64,000 bases of DNA from positions 1 through 64,000 of the forward strand of contig NZ_LZTB01000057.1 of NCBI RefSeq assembly GCF_001665685.1, read 5' to 3'. The notes below the pieces were generated by a model. That model did no database searches. It was not told the DNA's origin and saw only the letters and a list, made by a program, of their open reading frames with translations. How positions within the stretch are numbered: the stretch's first letter is position 1; each line of letters opens with the position of its first letter. This stretch comes from Mycobacterium sp. 852013-50091_SCH5140682 (GTDB lineage: Bacteria > Actinomycetota > Actinomycetes > Mycobacteriales > Mycobacteriaceae). The position numbers and the translations under genes are program-made. Shown here piece by piece: positions 49,115 to 57,151 of this stretch.

Positions 49115-50091
49115 GTTGTCCCCCTGACGTATCCGAGCCTCTTGTCCACGACGTTGTGCAGCGGCCGGCCCGCCAGCCACCGCTGGAGATTCTCGGCGAA
49201 TTGCGCGGCCAGCCTGTCACGCCAGCCGAGCGCGTCTCCCGACATGTGGGCCGTGACGACGGCACCGGGCGCATCCCACAACGGATGGTCCTGCGGCAGC
49301 GGTTCGGCGTCGAACACGTCGAGGGTGGCGCCACCGATGCCGCCCGCGGTCAGCGCTGCCAGCAGTGCGGACTCGTCGACGAGCGGGCCTCGAGCGACGT
49401 TCACCAGATGCGCATCGGGTTTCATCGCGGCCAGGACGGTCGCGTCGACCAGACCGCGGGTGTCGTCGGTGAGCGGGGCGGCCAACACCAGGTGATCGCA
49501 CCAGCCGACCGCGGTGGCCAGGTCCGCTGTGGCGACGACCCCGTCGAAATCGGGATCCTCGGCCCGCGCGACACGTCCGGCGCCACGCACGACGAGTCCG
49601 GCAGCGCGCAGTAGCCGCGCGATCTCCCGGCCGATGCCGCCCGTGCCGACCACCAGTGCGTTCGCACCGGTGATGGTCCTGGTCTCCCGGTGCTGCCACT
49701 GATGCCGTCGTTGCCGATCAAGACTGGCCTGGGTTCCCTTGGCGTATGCGATGACCGCTCCGAGCACGTATTCGGCTATGGGACGGTCGAATACGCCCCG
49801 AGCATTGGTGACCACGACGTCGGAGTCCCGCAGTTGGTCGAAGAGCAACGTGTCGACGCCGGCCGCGGTGACGTGGATCCACTCCAGGGCGTCCGCGGAT
49901 GCCCACGCACCGCGCAGCGCGGTGGAGAAGTAGTCCCACATCAGCAACGCCCGCGCACCCCGCACCGCGTCGGCCAAACCGTCTGCGGCGCAATACCGGA
50001 AGTCCACGTCGAGGTCCAGATCCGCCACCCCTGCCGGGCGGTCGCTCGCGCGCTCACACAACACCGCGATCACCGGACGTGGGCTCGACAT
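49111..50091 (-). CDS. D-isomer-specific 2-hydroxyacid dehydrogenase
   Basis: A 326-residue NAD-dependent dehydrogenase. NAD site: VVGTGGIGREIARLLRAAG. Catalytic residues: Arg in NVARGPLVDE, Glu in DVFDAEPLPQDHPLW, His in VVTAHMSGDA. It interconverts a 2-oxo acid and its D-2-hydroxy acid. It heads the minus-strand operon dehydrogenase-amidase-DUF3830 with 4-base overlaps and is divergent from the racemase/GntR operon, with a palindromic site between. ATG 50091 is chosen over TTG 50094. Confidence 0.9.
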   Translation of the reverse strand: MSSPRPVIAVLCERASDRPAGVADLDLDVDFRYCAADGLADAVRGARALLMWDYFSTALRGAWASADALEWIHVTAAGVDTLLFDQLRDSDVVVTNARGVFDRPIAEYVLGAVIAYAKGTQASLDRQRRHQWQHRETRTITGANALVVGTGGIGREIARLLRAAGLVVRGAGRVARAEDPDFDGVVATADLATAVGWCDHLVLAAPLTDDTRGLVDATVLAAMKPDAHLVNVARGPLVDESALLAALTAGGIGGATLDVFDAEPLPQDHPLWDAPGAVVTAHMSGDALGWRDRLAAQFAENLQRWLAGRPLHNVVDKRLGYVRGTT

Positions 50092-50120
50092 CAATCCGAG
50101 GCTAGGAACCTTTTCGTAGG

Positions 50121-50132
50121 ATTGTCAACAAT
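50121..50132. promoter_or_regulatory. ATTGTCAACAAT palindrome, candidate GntR operator
   Basis: Inverted repeat ATTGT-CA-ACAAT in the 73-base gap between the dehydrogenase and the first racemase-family gene. Its form fits operators of FadR/FCD-type GntR proteins, one of which is encoded at 51668. Confidence 0.5.
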
Positions 50133-50164
50133 GTGTTGCCGGTCGACCGGTTCGGCCTCACACT

Positions 50165-50908
50165 ATGGGCATGACGATCGAGGGTTTGGCCCCTCACCCG
50201 CCTTTGCAGCAGGTGGGGATAGGTGTCGTGGCGCCATACGACTTCGCCCTCGACCGGGAACTCTGGCGATGGGTGCCCAACGACGTCAGTCTCTACGTCA
50301 CCCGGTTGCGGTATGCGCCCATGCCCGTGACCGTCGACATGGCGGTGCACATCTCTGAACCCGAGCAGGTGGAGGCAGGCGCCGCCAACGTGCTCGCGGT
50401 CTCCCCGCTGGTCACCGCGTACGCGTGCACCTCGGGAAGCTTCGTCAAGGGCATGGCAGGCGAGGCCGCCCTGGTCGCGGCGATGCGCGCTGCGGGCGCC
50501 CCGGCCGCCGTGACCACCAGCGGTGCGATGCTCACCGCGTTGCGGCATCTGGGCCTGCGCAAGGTCGCCACTGTCACGCCCTACACCGCGGACCTGACCA
50601 TCGGACTGACCAGCTACCTCATGGAGGCAGGCATCGAGGTCGTCGCGACGGCGGGCCTGGGGATGACCACCCGCATCTGGGCGGTGCCGTACGAGACCAC
50701 GGCAGATCTGGTGCGGGCCACCGATGTTCCCGATGCCGAGGCGATCGTCATCAGCTGCACGAACCTGCCGACCTACGACCTGATCGCCCGACTGGAGGCC
50801 GACCTGGGTAAACCCGTCGTGACGGCCAACCAGGTGACCATGTGGGCGGCGCTGGCCGTCGCGGGACGCAAGGCCGTCGGGCCCGGTCAGCGACTGCTGG
50901 CGCACTGA
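50165..50908 (+). CDS. Asp/Glu racemase superfamily protein (maleate isomerase-like)
   Basis: A 247-residue protein of the Asp/Glu/hydantoin racemase and maleate cis-trans isomerase superfamily. Both catalytic cysteines are present: Cys-88 (TAYACTSGSF) and Cys-198 (IVISCTNLPTYD). Two-cysteine members shift double bonds or invert a chiral carbon without cofactor. Maleate isomerase is the nearest named type by overall pattern. It is first in the plus-strand operon with a second family member and a GntR gene. Confidence 0.85.
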   Translation: MGMTIEGLAPHPPLQQVGIGVVAPYDFALDRELWRWVPNDVSLYVTRLRYAPMPVTVDMAVHISEPEQVEAGAANVLAVSPLVTAYACTSGSFVKGMAGEAALVAAMRAAGAPAAVTTSGAMLTALRHLGLRKVATVTPYTADLTIGLTSYLMEAGIEVVATAGLGMTTRIWAVPYETTADLVRATDVPDAEAIVISCTNLPTYDLIARLEADLGKPVVTANQVTMWAALAVAGRKAVGPGQRLLAH

Positions 50909-50951
50909 TGACCGAGACCCGCACCGTGCCCACGATCCGAGAGGAGACCGC

Positions 50952-51671
50952 ATGCCGACCGTAGGCATCCTCTATCCCGGCCACAGCGCAGAGGACGATT
51001 TCGAAACGCTGGCGGCACGTTTGGGCCCCGCTGTGTCGTTGCCCGTTGCGATCACCAGCGTCGGCGAGGACGCGCACCGCGTGGATGCGCTGCTCGACCT
51101 CGGCAAGGCCGAACGGCTCGCAGACGGGGTGGCCCGGCTGAGCGGCGCGCACGCGGACTCGATGATGTGGGCGTGCACGTCGGGCAGCTTCGTGTTCGGC
51201 CCCGACGGCGCGCGCCGACAGGTCGACCAGGTGGCCGTCGCGGCTGGCGTACCAGCGTCGTCGACCTCGATAGCTTTTGCAGATGCGTTGCAGTACTTGG
51301 GCATTCGCCGCGTCGCTGTTGCCGCGTCGTACCCCGCGGAGGTGGCCGCGCACTTCGTGACGTTCCTGTCGGCCAGTGGTGCGGTGGTGGTCGCGATGGG
51401 CAGCCACGGCATCGTCACGGCCGCCGAGGTGGGCCTACTGGCCCCCGACGACGTGATCGAGATGGTACGAGCAGCTGACCATCCCGACGCCGAGGCGGTG
51501 CTGGTGCCCGACACCGCCATGCACACGCTGGGCATCATCGAGAGGCTGGAGGCGGCGGTCGGAAAACCAGTGCTGACCGCCAATGCCGTGACGGTATGGA
51601 AGGGCCTGCAGTTGCTCGGGCCGGTTCCGTGTCTGCCCGGTCTGGGCACGCTGTTCAGGACGGCCAGGTGA
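50952..51671 (+). CDS. Asp/Glu racemase superfamily protein lacking the second cysteine
   Basis: A 239-residue paralogue of the preceding gene. It keeps the first Cys (Cys-75, MMWACTSGSF), but where the partner has ISCTN it reads VPDTA, so the second catalytic Cys is Asp-187. With one Cys it cannot be a standard two-base racemase; arylmalonate decarboxylase is a family example working with one Cys, although that enzyme keeps the other site. The start is ATG 50952. Its stop overlaps the GTG of the GntR gene. Reaction unknown. Confidence 0.8.
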   Translation: MPTVGILYPGHSAEDDFETLAARLGPAVSLPVAITSVGEDAHRVDALLDLGKAERLADGVARLSGAHADSMMWACTSGSFVFGPDGARRQVDQVAVAAGVPASSTSIAFADALQYLGIRRVAVAASYPAEVAAHFVTFLSASGAVVVAMGSHGIVTAAEVGLLAPDDVIEMVRAADHPDAEAVLVPDTAMHTLGIIERLEAAVGKPVLTANAVTVWKGLQLLGPVPCLPGLGTLFRTAR

Positions 51672-52324
51672 CGGACTTCATCGGCCCGGTGGACCAACAA
51701 TCGACGCCGAGCATCATCGCCGACAAACTGCGTCAGGCCATCGCGCACCGCGAGCTTGAACCGGGATCTCAGCTGGGCGAAGCCGAACTGGCCCGCAGAT
51801 TCGGGGTGAGCCGCGGTCCGATCCGCGAGGGGATTCAGCGGCTGACCCAGGAAGGTCTGGTGGTCGCCATCCGCAACCGCGGCGTGTTCGTGATCGACAT
51901 GACGCCCGACGAGGTTCGCGACATGTATCTGGCGCGCGAGGCGGTCGAGCGCACCGCGGCGCGCAAGATCCTGCACGGCGATTACGCCGCAGTCGGCGAC
52001 GAGCTGCTCGCCATCGTCGACGAGATGGAATCGGCCGCCGAACCCGATGAGCTCAGTGAGGCCGACATCCGCTTCCATGAACTGCTGGTCGCATCGGCGG
52101 GCAGCTCACGACTGTCGAGGATGCACCAGACCTACCTGGTCGAGACCCGAATGTGCTTGCACGCCTTGGCCGATACCTACGACACCCCCGGCGACCGGGT
52201 CACCGAGCATCATGCGCTGGCAAGCGCCATCCGATCCGGCGACGTCGCGCTCACCGACAAGCTGATGCTCGCGCACATGGAGGACGCCGTCGACCGGCTG
52301 ATCGCGCGCCGGCCTGCCGACTGA
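51668..52324 (+). CDS. GntR-family (FCD) transcriptional regulator
   Basis: A 218-residue regulator. Winged helix at 15-80 (ADKLRQAIAHRELEPGSQLGEAELARRFGVSRGPIREGIQRLTQEGLV), FCD ligand domain after about 90 (YLAREAVERTAARKIL, FHELLVASAG, EHHALASAIRSGD). FCD regulators commonly bind a carboxylate and a metal, agreeing with an acid-catabolism locus. GTG 51668 overlaps the preceding stop by 4 bases. Probably regulates the divergent operons through the ATTGT-N2-ACAAT site. Confidence 0.9.
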   Translation: MTDFIGPVDQQSTPSIIADKLRQAIAHRELEPGSQLGEAELARRFGVSRGPIREGIQRLTQEGLVVAIRNRGVFVIDMTPDEVRDMYLAREAVERTAARKILHGDYAAVGDELLAIVDEMESAAEPDELSEADIRFHELLVASAGSSRLSRMHQTYLVETRMCLHALADTYDTPGDRVTEHHALASAIRSGDVALTDKLMLAHMEDAVDRLIARRPAD

Positions 52325-52327
52325 AAG

Positions 52328-53749
52328 CTACGACGCCGTACTGGGTTCGACGTCGTATTCCAGCTGCGGCGGCGCGGCGGGCGTGCCGGGGATCTCGGTT
52401 CCCCCGATCGGGCAACGGGCGGTTTCAGGAACTTTCACCAACGCGATCGCCCCGATGACGCAGGCGATCATCATGTAGTACGCGGGCACCAGGTGGTCGC
52501 CCGTCAACGACACCAACCAGTCATTGACCGCGGGCGCGGTGCCGCCGAACAGTGAGGTCGACACGTTGTAGGCGATCGCGAAGCCGGCGTAGCGCACCTG
52601 CGTCGGGAACATCGCCGGGAAGGTCGCGGAGATCGTCGACAGCTGCGGCACGTAGAGCAGCCCCAGCACCGCGAATCCGATCACGGCGCCGACCATGTTG
52701 GTGCCCATCAACAGGAACATCGGCACACCGGCGATGAACAGTCCGATCAGCGAGAACCACCACATCGGTTTGCGGCCCACGCGGTCGGAGATATGACCGG
52801 CGAACGGCAGGAACACCATCATCGTGAGCATGCCGATGATCGGTACGACCAGCGCGTGATTGCTCGACAGTCCGATGGTCCGCTCCAGGTAGGTGGGCAT
52901 GTAGGTGAGCAGCGTGTAATTGACCACGTTGAGTGCGACAACCAAACCGCCCAGCCGCAACACGGGCGCCCAGTACTCCCCGACCAGATCCTTGAACTGG
53001 GTCACCGCGCCTTGTTCGGTGTCCCCGGACTGCTCGAGTTCACGGAATACCGGAGTGTCCTCGAGTCGGGACCGCAGATACACGCCGATCAAACCCAGCG
53101 GCGCGGCGACCATGAACGGCAACCGCCAACCCCACGAACCCATTTGGTCATCGGTGAGCAGCATCGAGAAGCCCAGCATGAGCAATGCGCCGAGCGAAAA
53201 GCCGGAAAGGGTGCCGAATTCCAGGAAACTACCGAGGAACCCGCGGCGGCGCGACGGCGCGTACTCGGCCATAAACGTTGCCGCACCGCCATATTCGCCA
53301 CCGGTGGAGAAGCCCTGGATCATCCGCAGCACCACCATGATGGCCGGTGCCCACAATCCGATCGCCGCGTAGGATGGCACCAGCCCCACGCAGAACGTCG
53401 CACCTGCCATCAGCACGATGGTGATCGCGAGAACATGTTTGCGTCCGAGCCGATCGCCCAGTGGTCCCCACACAAACCCGCCGAGCGGTCGCACGAGGAA
53501 CGAAACCGCAAATGTCGCAAGCGCCAACAGGGTGGCCTGCTGGGTATCACCCGGGAAGATGGCGGCCGATATGTAGCTGACGCCGTAGGCGTATATGCCG
53601 TAATCGAACCATTCTGTGGCGTTTCCGATCGCCGATGCGGCGATCGCCCGTCTGAGTACGCCCGGGTCTGGCGCACTTTCCGCGGGTTCGCTGTAGTCGA
53701 TCTCCGGCTTGTCTCCGAAGCCCCTCATCGGGCTTTTGTGCGCAGGCAC
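52328..53749 (-). CDS. MFS transporter, metabolite:H+ symporter (MHS) subfamily
   Basis: A 473-residue permease with twelve helices (ASAIGNATEWFDYGIYAYGVSY at the start, then FVWGPLGDRLGRKHVLAITI, the MFS loop motif, and the GFSTGGEYGGAATFMAEYAP motif). The subfamily includes ProP, shikimate and citrate/alpha-ketoglutarate permeases, so a carboxylate or zwitterion is the likely substrate. The stop is 3 bases from the convergent GntR stop. Position in the locus suggests it takes up the compound degraded by the neighbouring enzymes. Confidence 0.92.
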   Translation of the reverse strand: MPAHKSPMRGFGDKPEIDYSEPAESAPDPGVLRRAIAASAIGNATEWFDYGIYAYGVSYISAAIFPGDTQQATLLALATFAVSFLVRPLGGFVWGPLGDRLGRKHVLAITIVLMAGATFCVGLVPSYAAIGLWAPAIMVVLRMIQGFSTGGEYGGAATFMAEYAPSRRRGFLGSFLEFGTLSGFSLGALLMLGFSMLLTDDQMGSWGWRLPFMVAAPLGLIGVYLRSRLEDTPVFRELEQSGDTEQGAVTQFKDLVGEYWAPVLRLGGLVVALNVVNYTLLTYMPTYLERTIGLSSNHALVVPIIGMLTMMVFLPFAGHISDRVGRKPMWWFSLIGLFIAGVPMFLLMGTNMVGAVIGFAVLGLLYVPQLSTISATFPAMFPTQVRYAGFAIAYNVSTSLFGGTAPAVNDWLVSLTGDHLVPAYYMMIACVIGAIALVKVPETARCPIGGTEIPGTPAAPPQLEYDVEPSTAS

Positions 53750-53960
53750 GGTTCCTCCATGTGTCTGACGACACCGGTCCCCGCCGCGCGCTGTGGTTTC
53801 GGCTGGTCTGTTTGGTGAACACCGCAGGGCCAGGCCGTCGTCTCGTCCGGCAATTCAGTAGTTGCCAAGGTCTGACGTTACCTCTCCGGCAGCCGCAATG
53901 CACCGCCCCCGGGGCGTGCAGCAATTGTCGCTGCCGTAAGAACGGGGCTCCAAATGCGCT

Positions 53961-54016
53961 GAGCAGACGCAAAATCGCACTACCGGAGCGGGATTAGTGC
54001 GATTCTCCGTCTACTC
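53961..54016. terminator. Large imperfect hairpin 3' of sppA
   Basis: Arms 53961-53982 and 53995-54016 are 22 bases each with three mismatches (GAGCAGACGCAAAATCGCAC on the left). It lies just beyond the sppA stop in its direction of transcription. Its GAGCAGACGC opening is shared with the intergenic elements at 23017 and 63908. Confidence 0.55.
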
Positions 54017-54023
54017 GCGAGCT

Positions 54024-55793
54024 CTAAAAGCGGTACTCCCCCAGCCACATCGCGTTGGCTCCGGTCACCGAGCGCTGAGCCTGGTCCAGCACCCCGGCCA
54101 CCGACGCGATGGCCAGCGAGCCGAGCGCCTCGGGCAGTGACGCCGCAGCCGGTTGTGAGGATGGCTTGGGCGACAACAGGTCTCGCAGCGACGACCCGGG
54201 CAGGTGAGCGATCTTCACCTTCGTGTCCTCGTCGAGACCGGCCAGGAGTTTCGCGCGGCGGATCGCGGTGCGCAGTCCGCCGAGTTCGTCGACGAGACCG
54301 CGTTCGTGAGCGTCGGCCCCGGTCCACACCCGGCCGCGGGCGACGTCCCGGACGGCCTCCACCGACAGGCCGCGCCCCTGGGCTACCCGCTGTACGAAAT
54401 CCTCGTAGAACAGGTCGGCCTCGGCCTCGACCTGCGCCTGCTGCTCGTCGGTGAACGGCGCATTGGTGGACCAGGCGTCGGCGTTGGCATTGGTGCGCAC
54501 CGCGTCGGAACCGACCCCGAGCTTGTCCTTGAGCTCTCGCGACACGAGTTTGCCGGTCAACACCCCGATCGAGCCGGTGATGGTGCCCGGATTGGCGATG
54601 ATCGCGTCGGCGGCCATGGCCGCGTAGTAGCCGCCGGATGCCGCCACGGCGCCCATCGACGCGACGACGGGCTTACCGGCTTCGCGGGCCCGCACCACCT
54701 CACGCCAGATGGTCTCGGAGGCGGTCACAGAACCCCCGGGGCTGTCCACGCGCAGCACGATCGCCACCACATCGTCTTGGGCTGCGGCCTCGCGCAGCGC
54801 CGCGGCGATGGTGTCACCCCCGGCGCCGGAGTTACCGAACGGCAGCGCCTGCCGACCACCCTTGCCGCTGACGATCGGCCCGTGCACGGTCACCACAGCG
54901 ACGGTCGGCTTCGACTTGAGCCCCGGAATCGCAGGGGTGGGCTTGGGCGCCGACGCCCGCGCATACCGCGACAGATACAGCCGCGGGGCACTGTCGTCGC
55001 CATCGGATTCCGCTGCGGCACCGCAGAGTTCACTGATCCGGGCGTACGCCTCGTCACGGAAGCCGATCCGGTCGACGAGCCCGCCTGCTACGGCATCGTC
55101 GCGCAGCAGTGGTGCCTTGTCGGCCAGCGCGTCGATGGTTTCGACGGATACGTGCCGAGATTCGGCGATGGCCTGCCATACCTGGGTCTGGAGGCTCTCG
55201 ATCAGCCGGCTGTCGGCTTCCCGGTGCGCGTCGGTGTAGCGATCCTGCGTGAAAATGTTTGTCGCAGACTTGTATTCGCCCCGCGTGACGAACTGCGCTT
55301 CGATGCCCACCTTGTCAAGGGCATCCCTGAGGAACATCGCGTTGGTCGCGAAACCGACCAGCCCGACCGTGCCCGACGGTTGCATCCACACCTCGCGGAA
55401 CGCCGAGGCCAGGTAGTACGACAAGGTGCCCGGATAGGTTTCCGACCAGGCCACGGTCGGCTTGACGGCGCCGAATGCGGCAATCGCGTCGCGCAGCTCC
55501 TGTACCGGCCCGGCGGCCGCGGCCGGGATCTGCACCCGCGCGATCAGCCCGGCCACCCGGTCATCGTCGGCAGCCCGGTGTATCGCCGCGACGGCCTGGC
55601 GCAGGATCAGCGGACGTCCTCCGACGGAGATCATCGCCAACGGATCGAACCCGGCGGTCTCCGCAGGCACGGACGTCAGATCGAGTTCGAGAACACATGC
55701 GCTGGGGACGCCGTTGTGTCGGACGGTGTCGACCTTGCGGACCAGCGCCCGCACATCGTCGGGGCCGGGCAAGCTCGGGAGGAAGTCGAACAT
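54024..55793 (-). CDS. sppA: Signal peptide peptidase SppA (long form)
   Basis: A 589-residue serine-lysine protease degrading cleaved signal peptides at the membrane. It is the double-length type: an N-terminal half with Lys in TRGEYKSATNIF, and a C-terminal half with nucleophile Ser in VASMGAVAASGGYYAAMAADAI, plus PGTITGSIGVLTGK. The start is ATG 55793. A strong N-terminal membrane anchor is not obvious. It corresponds to Rv0724 near the secY-methyltransferase region. It is divergent from the glycosyltransferase gene. Confidence 0.94.
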   Translation of the reverse strand: MFDFLPSLPGPDDVRALVRKVDTVRHNGVPSACVLELDLTSVPAETAGFDPLAMISVGGRPLILRQAVAAIHRAADDDRVAGLIARVQIPAAAAGPVQELRDAIAAFGAVKPTVAWSETYPGTLSYYLASAFREVWMQPSGTVGLVGFATNAMFLRDALDKVGIEAQFVTRGEYKSATNIFTQDRYTDAHREADSRLIESLQTQVWQAIAESRHVSVETIDALADKAPLLRDDAVAGGLVDRIGFRDEAYARISELCGAAAESDGDDSAPRLYLSRYARASAPKPTPAIPGLKSKPTVAVVTVHGPIVSGKGGRQALPFGNSGAGGDTIAAALREAAAQDDVVAIVLRVDSPGGSVTASETIWREVVRAREAGKPVVASMGAVAASGGYYAAMAADAIIANPGTITGSIGVLTGKLVSRELKDKLGVGSDAVRTNANADAWSTNAPFTDEQQAQVEAEADLFYEDFVQRVAQGRGLSVEAVRDVARGRVWTGADAHERGLVDELGGLRTAIRRAKLLAGLDEDTKVKIAHLPGSSLRDLLSPKPSSQPAAASLPEALGSLAIASVAGVLDQAQRSVTGANAMWLGEYRF

Positions 55794-55879
55794 GCTCCGA
55801 GCCTACCGACGCCGCGGAGCAGGCTCGACGGTCAAGGAAACGGGTTCTCGCCGGCGGCGGCCGTCTAGGCTGATCGGCG

Positions 55880-57151
55880 ATGAGATTTGCGCTGGCAAGC
55901 TATGGCACTCGGGGTGACATCGAACCTTCGGTTGTGATTGGCCGGGAGCTGCAGCGCAGGGGGCATGACGTGGATATCGCCGTCCCGCCCGACTTGGTCG
56001 CCTTCGCGGAATCGGCAGGACTGTCGGCCGTACCCTATGGAGCCGAGACCCAGGCCTGGATGGATGCCTACCTCACCTTCACCACATCACTGTTCGGCAG
56101 ATTCTGGAGAATTCGGGACCAACTGCGAGCCGGCCGCGAAATCCAGGAGGTCACCAACCGGACGTGGACGCAGATGAGCACCACACTGACGTCACTCGCC
56201 GATGGTGCCGACTTGGTGCTCGCGGGGCAGACGTACCAGGAGATCGCCGCCAATGTGGCTGAACACCATGGGCTTCCGTTGGTCACGCTGCACCACGTCC
56301 CTATGCGTCCCAACGGTCAGGTCGTGGCGATCTTGCCGGCTCCGGCCTCTCGCTTGGCGGTGCGCGCGTTCGACTGGCTGATCTGGCGGCTGAGCAAGAA
56401 ACTCGAAGATACTCAGCGTGGCGCACTCGGCTTGCCGAGAACAACAGGGCCGTCGCCGCAGCGGATTGCCGAGCAGGGGGCATTGGAACTTCAGGCCTAC
56501 GACCACGTCGCGTTCCCGGGGTTGGCGGCTGAATGGGCAGCATGGAGACATCAACGACCTTTTGTGGGCGCCCTGACGATGGAGCTGGCGACCCGCGCCG
56601 ACGAAGAAGCCGCGGCATGGATTTCAGCGGGAACACCGCCGATTTTCTTCGGCTTCGGCAGTATGCCGGTGAAATCTCCGGCCGACACGGTCGACATGAT
56701 CAGCGGGGCGTGCGCAGAGTTGGGTGAGCGCGCCTTGATCGGCGCTGGCTGGAGCGACTTCGATGGCATTGCGCATTCCGATCACGTGAAGATCGTCGGC
56801 GCAGTGAACTACGCATCGATTTTCCCGATGTGCCGCGCGGTCGTGCACCACGGCGGGTCGGGTACCACGGCCGCGAGTCTGCGGGCCGGCGTTCCCACCC
56901 TGGTCCTTTCGGTGGACGGCAACCAGATGATCTGGGGAGCTCAGCTCAAACGCCGGCTGAAGGTTGGCACGCACCGCCGCCTGTCCCGCACCACCCGCGC
57001 GTCGCTCGTCGCAGATCTGAGCCAGATCTTGTCTCCGGAGTACGCGATTCGCGCTCGCGAACTCTCGGCGCGGATGACCAAACCTGCCGACAGCGTCACC
57101 GCGGCAGCAGATCTCGTCGAGAACTTCGCCCGGGTGCGGAGGTTCGTCTAG
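55880..57151 (+). CDS. GT1-type glycosyltransferase (UGT/GPL Gtf-like)
   Basis: A 423-residue GT-B enzyme. N-terminal acceptor domain begins MRFALASYGTRGDIEPSVVIGREL; C-terminal donor-binding block is AVVHHGGSGTTAASLRAGVPTLVLSVDGNQMIWG. It resembles mycobacterial glycopeptidolipid glycosyltransferases and Rv1524/Rv1526c-type enzymes, which use dTDP- or UDP-sugars. TAGGCT lies 8 bases before the ATG. It is convergent with a Thr-type NRPS gene, and the two share the CTAG that holds both stops. Acceptor unknown, but GPL relatives glycosylate allo-threonine. Confidence 0.88.
   Translation: MRFALASYGTRGDIEPSVVIGRELQRRGHDVDIAVPPDLVAFAESAGLSAVPYGAETQAWMDAYLTFTTSLFGRFWRIRDQLRAGREIQEVTNRTWTQMSTTLTSLADGADLVLAGQTYQEIAANVAEHHGLPLVTLHHVPMRPNGQVVAILPAPASRLAVRAFDWLIWRLSKKLEDTQRGALGLPRTTGPSPQRIAEQGALELQAYDHVAFPGLAAEWAAWRHQRPFVGALTMELATRADEEAAAWISAGTPPIFFGFGSMPVKSPADTVDMISGACAELGERALIGAGWSDFDGIAHSDHVKIVGAVNYASIFPMCRAVVHHGGSGTTAASLRAGVPTLVLSVDGNQMIWGAQLKRRLKVGTHRRLSRTTRASLVADLSQILSPEYAIRARELSARMTKPADSVTAAADLVENFARVRRFV

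Noticed and set aside
53761..53997. 78-codon plus-strand ORF between the MFS and sppA genes
   Set aside because: No ribosome site and no recognisable features; it runs into the hairpin arm at 53961, so it is probably non-coding.
54204..55868. 554-codon plus-strand open frame
   Set aside because: Antisense to sppA, which has clear catalytic motifs.
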